Positions 7,819 to 16,480 of a DNA stretch of 64,000 nucleotides are shown here, piece after piece; the stretch's first letter is position 1, and every line of letters starts with the position of its first letter. The stretch spans positions 1,674,001 through 1,738,000 of the forward strand of contig NZ_CP107546.1 of NCBI RefSeq assembly GCF_025836995.1, read 5' to 3'. Position numbers and translations under genes: made by a program. This DNA comes from Microbacterium sp. M28 (GTDB lineage Bacteria; Actinomycetota; Actinomycetes; Actinomycetales; Microbacteriaceae). A model generated the notes under the pieces. The model was not told the DNA's origin. It ran no database searches and was given only the letters and a program-made list of their open reading frames with translations.

Positions 7819-8583
7819 CTACTCGGCGACGAACGACGACGTGTCTCCGACGAGGCGCGTGTTGTCGACCGGCACCTCGTCCAGCGCGGCGTGTGCGACC
7901 TCGGCGGCGAACTCCGAGACGTTGTAGAGCTTCCCGGCATCCTCACGGCGCGCCGAGATCGCACCGGGGTTGGCGCGCTCGAGCAGGGTCGCGGTGATCG
8001 TGCCCTCGATCATGTCGCCGGAGACGATCGTGAAGCCGATCCCCTTCTCGGAGAGCTCGGGGATGAGCTCGCGCAGCGCATCCTCTCCGGCGCGCTTGGA
8101 CAGAGCGACCGGCTCGTACTCCGGCATGGTCGGCGTGGTCCGGATGAAGTGCGCCTGGTGGCTGGTCACGAAGACGACCCTCGACCCCTCGCCGAGCAGC
8201 GGCAGCGCGGTGTTCAGCACGCTCAGCTGGGCGTCGCGGTTCAGCAGCAGCGCGTAGTCCTCGGCCATGCCGGATTCCATGCCGCCAGACGCGTTGAGCA
8301 CCAGGATGTCCAGTCGTCCGAACTCCTCGCGCACCCGATCGAACATCTCCGCGACGGATGCCGGGTCCGTGAGGTCCGCTCCGACGACGAGCGCGCGCCG
8401 TCCGAGAGCGCGAAGCTCGTTGGCCAGCTTCTCCGCGCGCGGTGCCTTGTTGCGGAAGTTGATGACGACGTCGGCGCCGGCCTCTGCGAAGTAGCGGACG
8501 GTGTCGGCACCGATTCCACGCGACGAACCGGTCACGAGCGCGACCTTGCCGGTGAGGGATCCTGCGGGCAGAACGTCGGTCAC
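7819..8583 (-). CDS. SDR family oxidoreductase with altered active site
   Basis: A 254-residue Rossmann protein. The cofactor motif is TGSSRGIG and the NAG-like loop is LNASGG. At the catalytic YxxxK position it reads V-A-L-S-K: the Lys is kept, but Val replaces the Tyr, and the nearest Tyr is seven residues before the Lys (MPEYEPVALSK). Start GTG 8583 has an AAGGAG site at ideal spacing. It may be a dehydrogenase using a displaced Tyr, or a non-catalytic NAD(P)-binding protein. Convergent with HdeD and divergent from nfeD. Confidence 0.85.
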   Translation of the reverse strand: MTDVLPAGSLTGKVALVTGSSRGIGADTVRYFAEAGADVVINFRNKAPRAEKLANELRALGRRALVVGADLTDPASVAEMFDRVREEFGRLDILVLNASGGMESGMAEDYALLLNRDAQLSVLNTALPLLGEGSRVVFVTSHQAHFIRTTPTMPEYEPVALSKRAGEDALRELIPELSEKGIGFTIVSGDMIEGTITATLLERANPGAISARREDAGKLYNVSEFAAEVAHAALDEVPVDNTRLVGDTSSFVAE

Positions 8584-8698
8584 GATGACTCCTTGATAAG
8601 CGGGTACGGCCGCAGTCGCGCGGCCGGTCCAGCCTACCAATCGCCCCCTCCCCTCCCCCGCTGCGGCCGCGTGATAGGTTGACCGCAAAGGAGGGTGC

Positions 8699-9172
8699 AT
8701 GGACGGTTTCTCCGCGTTCGTCGAACTCGTGGATCAGTGGGCCTGGATCGGCTGGCTCGTCCTCATCGCGACGTTCCTCGTCATCGAGATGCTCTCGCTC
8801 GACTTCACGTTCCTCATGCTGGCGCTGGGAAGCGTGGTCGGTCTCGTCACCGATCTCGTCGGTGTCCCCGTCTGGGTGCAGGTGCTCGCCGCCGCCCTCG
8901 CGGCGGCGCTGTTCATCCTGTTCCTGCGACCCCCGCTGCTCAAACGGCTGCGCCGCGGTGAGGATCCGACGAAGTCGAACGTCGAAGCGCTTATCGACCT
9001 CCCGGGATTCGCCCTGTCCGACATCACCCAGCTCACCGGACAGGCCAAGCTCTCCAACGGCGACACCTGGACGGCGCGGACCGCGACCGCGACGCCGATC
9101 CCGCAGGGCGCCCCCGTCATCGTCAGTTCCATCAACGGCGCCATCGCCGTCGTACGCCCCGCCGGCGAATAG
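8699..9172 (+). CDS. NfeD-like membrane protein
   Basis: A 157-residue protein. Its first 80 residues hold membrane helices (WIGWLVLIATFLVIEML, FLMLALGSVVGLV, VQVLAAALAAALFILFL), followed by a soluble C-terminal OB-like domain (LTGQAKLSNGDTW...PIPQGAPVIVSS). This is the short NfeD1b layout without the ClpP-class protease. The start has a strong GGAGGG site. It lies eight bases before the SPFH gene, the classic nfeD-SPFH pair of membrane microdomain proteins. Confidence 0.9.
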   Translation: MDGFSAFVELVDQWAWIGWLVLIATFLVIEMLSLDFTFLMLALGSVVGLVTDLVGVPVWVQVLAAALAAALFILFLRPPLLKRLRRGEDPTKSNVEALIDLPGFALSDITQLTGQAKLSNGDTWTARTATATPIPQGAPVIVSSINGAIAVVRPAGE

Positions 9173-9180
9173 GAGACCCC

Positions 9181-10104
9181 GTGGACGACTCGTTCATCCC
9201 AGCCGTGATCGGATGGATCCTCGCGATCGCCGTCATCATCTTCGTGGTGGTGACCGTCGCGCGTGCGATCCGCATCATCCCGCAGGCCACCGCCGGCGTC
9301 GTCGAGCGGCTCGGGCGCTACCACAAGACACTGGCGCCGGGTCTGAACATCCTGGTCCCCTTCATCGATCGGCTGCGGCCGCTCATCGACATGCGCGAGC
9401 AGGTCGTCTCGTTCCCGCCGCAGCCCGTCATCACCGAGGACAACCTCGTCGTGTCGATCGACACGGTGGTGTACTTCCAGGTCACCGATGCCCGCGCCGC
9501 GACCTATGAGATCGCGAACTACCTCGGAGCCGTCGAGCAGCTGACCACGACGACCCTGCGCAACGTGGTCGGTGGGCTCAACCTCGAAGAGGCGCTGACC
9601 AGCCGCGACAACATCAACGGACAGCTGCGGGTCGTGCTCGACGAGGCCACCGGCAAGTGGGGCATCCGCGTCGGACGCGTCGAGCTCAAGGCGATCGACC
9701 CGCCCATCTCGATTCAGGACTCGATGGAGAAGCAGATGCGCGCCGAGCGCGACCGTCGCGCCGCGATCCTGACCGCCGAGGGGTCCAAGCAGTCCCAGAT
9801 CCTCGAGGCCGAGGGTCAGCGCCAGGCCGCGATCCTCCAGGCCGAGGGCGACAAGCAGGCCGCCGTGCTCCGAGCACAGGGCGAGGCGGAGGCGATCCAG
9901 AACGTCTTCACCGCGATCCATCAGGGTCAGCCGGACGACAAGCTGCTCGCCTATCAGTACCTGCAGATGCTGCCGAAGATCAGCGAGAGCCCGTCCAGCA
10001 AGCTGTGGATCATCCCGAGCGAGCTCACCGAGGCGCTCAAGGGCATCGGCACGGCCTTCACGCCCCGCCAGGGACCGCCGAGTTCGGGCACGCCCGGCGC
10101 GTGA
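9181..10104 (+). CDS. SPFH/band 7 family protein (stomatin/QmcA type)
   Basis: A 307-residue protein starting at GTG 9181. There is one N-terminal membrane helix (about residues 10-28). A band-7 domain follows (IPQATAGVVERLGRYHKTL, then VITEDNLVVSIDTVVYFQ). A helical stretch of repeated AEGxxQAAILQAEG units, typical of stomatins, leads to a flexible end. It is co-transcribed with the NfeD-like gene, its usual partner, and its stop overlaps the start of the GDPD gene. It probably organises membrane microdomains. Confidence 0.92.
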   Translation: MDDSFIPAVIGWILAIAVIIFVVVTVARAIRIIPQATAGVVERLGRYHKTLAPGLNILVPFIDRLRPLIDMREQVVSFPPQPVITEDNLVVSIDTVVYFQVTDARAATYEIANYLGAVEQLTTTTLRNVVGGLNLEEALTSRDNINGQLRVVLDEATGKWGIRVGRVELKAIDPPISIQDSMEKQMRAERDRRAAILTAEGSKQSQILEAEGQRQAAILQAEGDKQAAVLRAQGEAEAIQNVFTAIHQGQPDDKLLAYQYLQMLPKISESPSSKLWIIPSELTEALKGIGTAFTPRQGPPSSGTPGA

Positions 10105-10874
10105 CGCACCCGTACTTCCTCGGCTCGCAGCACCCTCGCGTTCTCGCCCACAGAGGCCTGGCCTCGACGGACGAGGACTCGAGCGTGTGGGAGAACACGG
10201 CTGCGGCCTTCGCAGCTGCCCACGCCGCCGGAGCCGAGTACATCGAGACCGACTGCCGGGTCACCGCGGACGGCGACGTCGTCCTGTTCCATGACGAGAC
10301 GCTCGAACGCCTGCTGGGAGACCCGCGTCCGGTCTCGGACGTCCGCACCTTCGAACTCGCCGACCTCCTCGCTCCGCACGGCGGCCTGCTGACGGTCGCC
10401 GAGGCGCTCACCGGATTCCCGGAGATCCGGTTCAACATCGACGTCAAGGCGGATGCCGCGGCCGGCCCCCTCGGACCCATCATCGCCCCGCACGCGCACC
10501 GTGTTCTCGTGACGAGCTTCTCTGATGCGCGTCGGCGACGGGCCGTGGACGCGGTCCTGGCTGCCGGAGCGGAGCAGCGTCCCGCGACCTCGGCGGGGCG
10601 CGACACCATCATGGCGCTGCGCGCGCTGTCGGCTCTGCGCCTCTCCCCCGCTCGCGTCCTCCGCGACGTGGACGCCGTGCAGATCCCGGAGCGCCGAGGA
10701 CCGATCCGGGTGTTCGCGGCGTCTCTCGTCCGCGCTGCGCACCGCGTCGGTGTCGAGGTCCACGTCTGGACGGTGAACGATCCGGAGGACATGCGCCGCC
10801 TCGTCGCGGCGGGGGCCGACGGCATCGTGACCGATCGCGCCGATGTAGCCCTGAAGGCCCTCGCCTCGCCCTGA
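10101..10874 (+). CDS. Glycerophosphodiester phosphodiesterase
   Basis: A 257-residue TIM-barrel GDPD. The active-site HR pair is in VLAHRGLAS, the metal ligands are in YIETDCRVTADGD, and the catalytic His is in LFHDETLERLL. The C-terminal strand HVWTVNDPEDMRRL with GADGIVTDR is also family-typical. It hydrolyses glycerophosphodiesters to glycerol-3-phosphate and alcohol. No signal peptide is visible, so it is cytosolic. Start GTG 10101 overlaps the SPFH stop (GTGA), so the genes are translationally coupled. Confidence 0.92.
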   Translation: MTHPYFLGSQHPRVLAHRGLASTDEDSSVWENTAAAFAAAHAAGAEYIETDCRVTADGDVVLFHDETLERLLGDPRPVSDVRTFELADLLAPHGGLLTVAEALTGFPEIRFNIDVKADAAAGPLGPIIAPHAHRVLVTSFSDARRRRAVDAVLAAGAEQRPATSAGRDTIMALRALSALRLSPARVLRDVDAVQIPERRGPIRVFAASLVRAAHRVGVEVHVWTVNDPEDMRRLVAAGADGIVTDRADVALKALASP

Positions 10875-10981
10875 AGCACGTTCTGCTGGGATTCCACTGT
10901 GAATCGCGCCGAGGAATCAGGGCCGTGGATGAAGCGCACAGGTCAGAGCGTTATACCTGAGAGCGACGAGAGGACCACACA

Positions 10982-11365
10982 ATGGCAGATCGCAGCCTGC
11001 GCGGCATCCGACTCGGCGCCCAGAGCCTACAGAGCGAAGAGGGCGTCGTTTTCATGGAGCGCCGCGAGACCACCTACACCTGTGACACGTGCGGACACGT
11101 CACGAACCTGATGTTCGCGGCGGACGCCGAGCCCCCTCAGACGTGGGAGTGCCGCTCCTGCGGCGCCGAAGCGCGCCTGCAGGTCGACGGCAAGTCCGTC
11201 ACGCTCGAGGAGAGCGACGAGAAGGCCGCGCGCACCCACTGGGACATGCTGATGGAGCGCCGCACGCGCGCCGAACTCGAGGAGCTCCTGGAAGAGCGCC
11301 TCGCCTTCCTCCGCGCCCGTCGTGGCGCCGGTGAAGACCCCACCCGCGAGAAGATCGGCGCCTAA
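10982..11365 (+). CDS. rbpA: RNA polymerase-binding protein RbpA
   Basis: A 127-residue actinobacterial transcription factor. The start MADRSLRGIRLGAQSLQSE is the RbpA N-terminal tail. The core domain carries a CDTCGH...CRSCGAE Zn site at about residues 34-60. The C-terminal helix (HWDMLMERRTRAELEELLEER) is the sigma-interaction domain that contacts group 1 and 2 sigma factors and stabilises open complexes. GAGAGGA is the ribosome site and TATACC at 10952 a possible -10. It ends tail to tail with lnt. Confidence 0.96.
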   Translation: MADRSLRGIRLGAQSLQSEEGVVFMERRETTYTCDTCGHVTNLMFAADAEPPQTWECRSCGAEARLQVDGKSVTLEESDEKAARTHWDMLMERRTRAELEELLEERLAFLRARRGAGEDPTREKIGA

Positions 11366-12888
11366 GCGCGTCGACGGGCGCGCCACCACCCGAACAGGAG
11401 CGCCACCGGTCCGCCCCACAGCAGCAGCTGCTGCACCCACGGGCCCAGGACGACACCCGCCGTGAGGCCGGAGCGAAGCTCGACATCCTCGAGCATCGCT
11501 CCGGCCTCATCCGCATCCAGGAAGGCCACCGCGGACCCGTCCGCGCGCATGATCTGACTGGTGCCGACGGTCGAGATGTTCACGACCGAACGGCCGGTCT
11601 CGATCGCCCGCATGCGCGCGAACGCGAGTTGCTGCAGATTCTCGTCCGTGCCGCGGAAGTCGGCGTTGTTGGTCTGGAGGATCAGCACCTCTGCCCCATC
11701 GTTAAGGCCCTCGCGGATCACGTCGTCGTAGATCACGTCGAAACAGATCGCGAGCCCGACGAGCACGCCATCCACGTCCATGACCGGCGGGTTCGTCCCA
11801 GGGGTGTACTCGCGCTGGATCAGTCCGATCAGGTCCGGGACGATCGCGTTGTAGAACGCGCGGTCGGGGACGTACTCCCCGAACGGCACCGGGTGCCGCT
11901 TGTCGTGGGCCTGCTCCGCTGTGCCGTCCTGCAGCCACAGCATCGAGGTGTTGAAGTACTCGCCGTCGCGCTCGGTCGCGGCATTGGCGAGCAGCGGCGC
12001 GTCCGCACGGTTCGCGACCAGCGTCATCCGGCGAGCCAGGTTCGCGTTCTGGAAGGGGTCGCCGTCGACGGATCCCTCCGGCCAGACCAGGAGGTCGATG
12101 TCCTCCCCGTACAGCGGCCTGGTGGCATCCGTCTGCGCATCGATGATCGAATACGGCGGACGCTCGTCGAAGTAACCCGTCGGACCGTTGCCCTGGACGG
12201 CGCCGACGCGCAGGGTTCCCGTGGCGGACGTCGGGAACGCGGGGACCACGAACAGCAGCACGACTGCGGCGAGCGGGAGCAGCACCCGCACCGGTCGCCG
12301 CCACAGCCGCATCCGCACCGACTCGATGAGCGCCGCCACGACGAACACCATGACGAAGCTCAGGCCGCTCAGGCCGAGCCACGAGGAGAGCGTCGCCAGC
12401 GGGCTCGCCGCCTGCGTCATCCCGAGTCGTGCCCAGGGGAAGCCCCCGTACGGGAGCGCACCGACCACGAGCTCGCGGCCGACCCAGAGCGCGGCGACGA
12501 CAGCGGGCAGGGCGAGGAGTCGCGCGAAGGCGCCGGGGAACGCCCGCGGCATCCAGCGGTAGGCGAGCGTGATCGGGATCAGGGCGACAGCGGTCATCAG
12601 CGCCTCGAGCCCCGCGAGCGCGAGCCACGGGATCGGGCCGAGATAACGCGCGGTCCACGACACGAGCAGCAGATAGAAGACCAGGCCGTGGAGCAGGCCG
12701 ACGAGCAGCGCGCCCCCTGCCCGCCGACCGATCAGCGCGAGAAGCAGCAGTGCGGTCGCGGGGAACGCGAGGATCCACACCGCCGCATCGGGGTACGCCA
12801 GATCCATGAGCCAGCCGCTCGCGGCCGCCACGATGGCGGCCAGCCACAGCGGCATGAGCGCGCGAGGGCGCGGGATCTGCTCCGGCAT
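11362..12888 (-). CDS. lnt: Apolipoprotein N-acyltransferase
   Basis: A 508-residue membrane enzyme that adds the third acyl chain to the N-terminal Cys of lipoproteins. Several membrane helices occupy residues 10-220, then a periplasmic nitrilase domain, then a final helix. The Glu-Lys-Cys triad is visible in LVWPEGS, DKRHPVPFGEYVP and LAICFD. Nine bases separate it from the upstream helY stop, so it is the last gene of a long leftward run. Its stop overlaps that of the convergent rbpA. Confidence 0.93.
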   Translation of the reverse strand: MPEQIPRPRALMPLWLAAIVAAASGWLMDLAYPDAAVWILAFPATALLLLALIGRRAGGALLVGLLHGLVFYLLLVSWTARYLGPIPWLALAGLEALMTAVALIPITLAYRWMPRAFPGAFARLLALPAVVAALWVGRELVVGALPYGGFPWARLGMTQAASPLATLSSWLGLSGLSFVMVFVVAALIESVRMRLWRRPVRVLLPLAAVVLLFVVPAFPTSATGTLRVGAVQGNGPTGYFDERPPYSIIDAQTDATRPLYGEDIDLLVWPEGSVDGDPFQNANLARRMTLVANRADAPLLANAATERDGEYFNTSMLWLQDGTAEQAHDKRHPVPFGEYVPDRAFYNAIVPDLIGLIQREYTPGTNPPVMDVDGVLVGLAICFDVIYDDVIREGLNDGAEVLILQTNNADFRGTDENLQQLAFARMRAIETGRSVVNISTVGTSQIMRADGSAVAFLDADEAGAMLEDVELRSGLTAGVVLGPWVQQLLLWGGPVALLFGWWRARRRA

Positions 12889-12897
12889 CCTGGTGCC

Positions 12898-15372
12898 TCA
12901 GATCCCCGAGTAGGCCACGATGCCGCGGCGGACGCCGTCGAGGGCCTGTCGTGCGGTGCGTGCGACCTCGATGTCATCCGCGACGATCGAGAGCTGATCG
13001 AGCAGATCGATCGTCTGCTTGGCCCAGCGCACGAAGTCGCCCGCCGCCATGTCGGCGTCGACCAGGACGCGGTCGAGCATCCGGCCGCGCGCCCACGCGT
13101 GCATCGCACCCGCGAGTCCGGCCGCGAGCGGCTCCGAGCCGGGCAGATGGTGGTCGCGCTCCAGATCGTCGAGCTGCGCCCAAAGATCGGTGGTCCGCTC
13201 GTATGCGGCGCGGAATGCTCCGCGGGGCAGACCTCGCTCCCCCGAGTTCGCCTCGTCACGACGCGGCTCGTACACCAGGCAGCACGCCATCGCGGCGAGC
13301 GACGGAGCATCGAGGCCCTTCCAGAGCCCCTGACGCAGACTCTCGGCGACGAGGAGGTCGCGTTCCCCGTAGATGCGCCGCATGGTGCGACCGGCATCCG
13401 TGAGGACGAGCTCGTCGCCCGAGCCCGAGACGTACTCGAGTGCGGCGAGCACGTCGAGGACGCGGTCGAAGATCCGCGCCACTGTACCGGTGCGCGTCTC
13501 GATCTGACGCCGCTTCCGATCGGTGTCGCGCTTGAGCTTGTAGTAGCGCTCGCCCCACCGTGCGTGCTTCTCGCGATCGGGGCACCGATGGCATCCATGG
13601 CGCTGCATCCGCCGCCGAAGGCTCTCGATCTTCTTCACGCGCTTGTCGCGCGCCGACCTCGGCCCGTGCGCGTCCTGACGATGCTTCTTCTCCAGGTCGC
13701 TGAGCTCGCGCCGGATCGCCGCGTAATCCGCGAAATCGCCGTGCTCGCATTCCATCGCCGACAGGTAGCCCGCCAGGGATGCCTCGGCCTCGCGCACCTC
13801 GCGTGCCAGCGAGACGACCGCGCGATCGGCCTGGAACTGGGCGAAGGAGCTCTCCAGGATCTCTCTCGCCCGCGCACGCCCGAATCGGTCGACCAGATTG
13901 ACCGCCATGTTGTAGGTCGGACGGAAGCTGGAGTTCAAGGGGTAGGTGCGCCGCGACGCGAGCGCGGCGACGGCCTGCGGGTCCATGCCCTCGGTCCACT
14001 GCACCACGGCGTGGCCCTCGACGTCGATGCCGCGCCGGCCGGCCCTGCCGGTGAGCTGCGTGTACTCGCCGGACGTGATCGCGACCCTGGCCTCGCCGTT
14101 GAACTTCTCCATCTTCTCGAGGACGACCGTGCGAGCGGGCATGTTGATGCCGAGCGCCAGCGTCTCGGTCGCGAACACGACTTTGACGAGTTTGAGCCGG
14201 AACAGCTCCTCGACGATCTCCTTGAAGGCCGGCAGGAGTCCCGCATGGTGCGCCGCGACGCCGCGTTCGAGGTTCTCGCGCCACTCCCAGAATCCCAGCA
14301 CTCCGAGGTCCTCGTCCTGCAGCGACCGTGTGCGCTCCTCGACGATCGCGCGGATCTCCGTGCGCTCCTCGTGCGAGGTCAGCCGGATGCCGGATCGGCT
14401 GACCTGCTGCACGGCGGCGTCGCAGCCGACGCGGCTGAAGATGAAGAAGATCGCCGGAAGCAGGTTCGAGCGCGCCAGCAGGTCGACGACGTCCGGCCGG
14501 TCCATCCGCTCGATACGGCGCGCGTTGGCGGCGCGCACGGGGCGCTTGCCGCCCCGCGGCGGACGCTGCGCCTGCCGCCCGGCGTGCCGATTGCTGGCGT
14601 AGCTCTGCGCCTGGCGGTTGCTGTCGTATCGGGAGCCGGTGAACGAGCGGATGCGCAGCAGCTCTTGATTCACCTGTGCCGTCGCGATGCCGGCGCGGTC
14701 ATCGAACAGCGGCAGCAGATCGTCGCGCACCAGCACGTGCTGTTCGAGCGGAACCGGACGGATCTCGGAGACGATGACCTCGGTGTCGCCGCGGACCGTG
14801 TCCAGCCAGTCGCCGAACTCCTCCGCGTTCGAGACGGTCGCGCTGAGCGACACGAGCCGGACGGATGCCGGCAGGTGCAGGATGACCTCTTCCCAGACCG
14901 GGCCGCGGAAGCGGTCGGCGAGATAGTGCACCTCGTCCATCACGACGTAGCGGAGATCGGTCAGTGCCGACGAATCCGCATAGAGCATGTTGCGGAGCAC
15001 TTCGGTCGTCATCACGACGATGCGCGCGTTGCCGTTGATGTTCGTGTCGCCGGTGAGCAGACCTACCTGATCGGCGCCGTACACTTCGACGAGCTCTCGG
15101 AACTTCTGGTTCGACAGCGCCTTCATCGGCGTGGTGTAGAACGCCTTCTGGTTGGGGGTCTGCATCGCGAGGTGGATCGCGAACTCGCCGACGATGGTCT
15201 TGCCGGCTCCGGTGGGCGCCGCCACCAGGACGCTGCGTCCGCGCTCGAGGGCGTGGCAGCCCGCGAGCTGGAACGGGTCGAGATCGAACGCCTGACGCGA
15301 CGCGAAGGCGGCCGTCTCCGGGGAGTCGGCCGCCGCGCGGGCAGCCGCGTACCGGTCGGCCGGCGAGCTCAT
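12898..15372 (-). CDS. helY: HelY-type DEAD/DEAH box RNA helicase (Ski2/Mtr4-like)
   Basis: An 824-residue superfamily 2 helicase. Walker A is AAPTGAGKT (residues 51-59), motif II is MDEVHYLAD, motif III is SLSATV, and motif VI is QLTGRAGRRG. A basic insertion (QRPPRGGKRPVRAA) follows the first RecA domain. A long C-terminal half with a coiled coil (DLEKKHRQD, KKIESLRRRMQRHGCHRCPDR) and a DSHCT-type helical end matches mycobacterial HelY. ATG 15372 overlaps the tatC stop (ATGA). It is probably involved in RNA turnover or ribosome maturation. Confidence 0.93.
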   Translation of the reverse strand: MSSPADRYAAARAAADSPETAAFASRQAFDLDPFQLAGCHALERGRSVLVAAPTGAGKTIVGEFAIHLAMQTPNQKAFYTTPMKALSNQKFRELVEVYGADQVGLLTGDTNINGNARIVVMTTEVLRNMLYADSSALTDLRYVVMDEVHYLADRFRGPVWEEVILHLPASVRLVSLSATVSNAEEFGDWLDTVRGDTEVIVSEIRPVPLEQHVLVRDDLLPLFDDRAGIATAQVNQELLRIRSFTGSRYDSNRQAQSYASNRHAGRQAQRPPRGGKRPVRAANARRIERMDRPDVVDLLARSNLLPAIFFIFSRVGCDAAVQQVSRSGIRLTSHEERTEIRAIVEERTRSLQDEDLGVLGFWEWRENLERGVAAHHAGLLPAFKEIVEELFRLKLVKVVFATETLALGINMPARTVVLEKMEKFNGEARVAITSGEYTQLTGRAGRRGIDVEGHAVVQWTEGMDPQAVAALASRRTYPLNSSFRPTYNMAVNLVDRFGRARAREILESSFAQFQADRAVVSLAREVREAEASLAGYLSAMECEHGDFADYAAIRRELSDLEKKHRQDAHGPRSARDKRVKKIESLRRRMQRHGCHRCPDREKHARWGERYYKLKRDTDRKRRQIETRTGTVARIFDRVLDVLAALEYVSGSGDELVLTDAGRTMRRIYGERDLLVAESLRQGLWKGLDAPSLAAMACCLVYEPRRDEANSGERGLPRGAFRAAYERTTDLWAQLDDLERDHHLPGSEPLAAGLAGAMHAWARGRMLDRVLVDADMAAGDFVRWAKQTIDLLDQLSIVADDIEVARTARQALDGVRRGIVAYSGI

Positions 15373-16190
15373 GCGCTCGCGTCCGGCAGAAGACCCGCAG
15401 CGGCGTCTCGTTTGCGTTTGCGCCGATCGAACAGCATCGACAAGAGCGCGGCCGCGAAGAACAGCACGATCAGGATGCCGCCCAGGATCAGCATGCTGAC
15501 CACGTCGGCGGCCGGCGTCGTCAGGGCCGCGAACAGCGTGGCGATGAGGATCGCGATGCGCCATCCCTTGAGGATCGCCCTGCCCGACATGATTCCCGCG
15601 AGGTTGAGCGCGACGAGGAAGACCGGCAGCACGAAGGCCACACCCACGACGATCATCAGCTTGAAGACGAAGTCGTAGAACTTCGAGGCCTCGTAGAGGT
15701 TGTTCCCGCCCTCGGGCGTGAACGTCGCCATGAGTTCGATCACATGCGGCACGAGGAAGGTCGCCACGTAGCAGCCCGCGAAGAAGAGCGGCACCGCTGC
15801 CGCCACGAAGCCGAGCGTGAACTTGATCTCCTTGCGGGTGAGCCCTGGCATCAGGAATGCCCAGATCTGCCACAACCACACCGGGGCTGCGAAGAAGATG
15901 CCGATCGAGAACGCGATCCGCATCCGCAGGTCGAACGGCGCCGTCACCGATGAGAAGGTGAGGCCGGTGAGTCCCTTGCCGCCCTTGGCCGCGTCGACGA
16001 CCTCGAAGGGACGGGTGATGTAGTCGATGATCGGGTCCGTGATGAAGAACGCGATGATCATCGCGACGACCAGCGCTGCCGCCGAGATCAGCAGACGCTT
16101 GCGGAGTTCGACGAGATGCGCTCCGAGCGACATCCTGCGCTCACGCCGATTAGTGTCCCCCTCGATCGGGGACGTCGCACCTTCCGACAC
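15369..16190 (-). CDS. tatC: Sec-independent protein translocase TatC
   Basis: A 273-residue TatC with six membrane helices. The cytoplasmic N-terminus SLGAHLVELRKRLL holds the signal-peptide contact Glu. The first periplasmic loop contains FSSVTAPFDLRMRIAF, and the family segment WQIWAFLMPGLTRKEI is present. It recognises twin-arginine signal peptides together with TatA. The start was taken at GTG 16190, five bases after the tatA stop; ATG 16133 (MSLGAHL) is an alternative. It overlaps helY by four bases. Confidence 0.95.
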   Translation of the reverse strand: MSEGATSPIEGDTNRRERRMSLGAHLVELRKRLLISAAALVVAMIIAFFITDPIIDYITRPFEVVDAAKGGKGLTGLTFSSVTAPFDLRMRIAFSIGIFFAAPVWLWQIWAFLMPGLTRKEIKFTLGFVAAAVPLFFAGCYVATFLVPHVIELMATFTPEGGNNLYEASKFYDFVFKLMIVVGVAFVLPVFLVALNLAGIMSGRAILKGWRIAILIATLFAALTTPAADVVSMLILGGILIVLFFAAALLSMLFDRRKRKRDAAAGLLPDASA

Positions 16191-16195
16191 CGCGG

Positions 16196-16447
16196 TCAGG
16201 TCGTGCGATCAGTGCCGGACGCGGCTCCGTTGTCGGTCGTCGTGGAAGACGACGGCGTCTCCGGCTCTGCAGCAGTCGAGGTGTTCTTGCGTGAGGCGTC
16301 TTCGTCCTTCATCGCGGACATCTCACCCTTGAAGACACGCGCGGACTGTCCGACGCTCTTCGCGAGCGCTGGCAGCTTCGCTGCGCCGAAAAGGAGCAGG
16401 ATGACAGCAAGGACGATGAGCAGGTGCCATCCGGTCAAGCCGGCCAT
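16196..16447 (-). CDS. tatA: Twin-arginine translocase subunit TatA
   Basis: An 83-residue protein: a short N-terminal membrane helix (GWHLLIVLAVILLLFG), a hinge and an amphipathic helix (AAKLPALAKSVGQSARVFKGEM), then a disordered acidic tail. This is the full TatA pattern. It starts the tat part of the operon, 33 bases after pafC; its ribosome site is GAGGAG, and a TAGACT -10-like box lies upstream. It forms the protein-conducting assembly with TatC. Confidence 0.95.
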   Translation of the reverse strand: MAGLTGWHLLIVLAVILLLFGAAKLPALAKSVGQSARVFKGEMSAMKDEDASRKNTSTAAEPETPSSSTTTDNGAASGTDRTT

Positions 16448-16480
16448 GTGGTTCTCCTCGGTTCGGGGGTTCGTATCAGT

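Noticed and set aside
11629..15678. A 1349-codon open frame on the plus strand opposite lnt, helY and tatC
   Set aside because: It is antisense to three clear genes with catalytic motifs, has low-complexity Arg/Asp/His-rich content and no recognisable domain. High GC leaves long frames open by chance.
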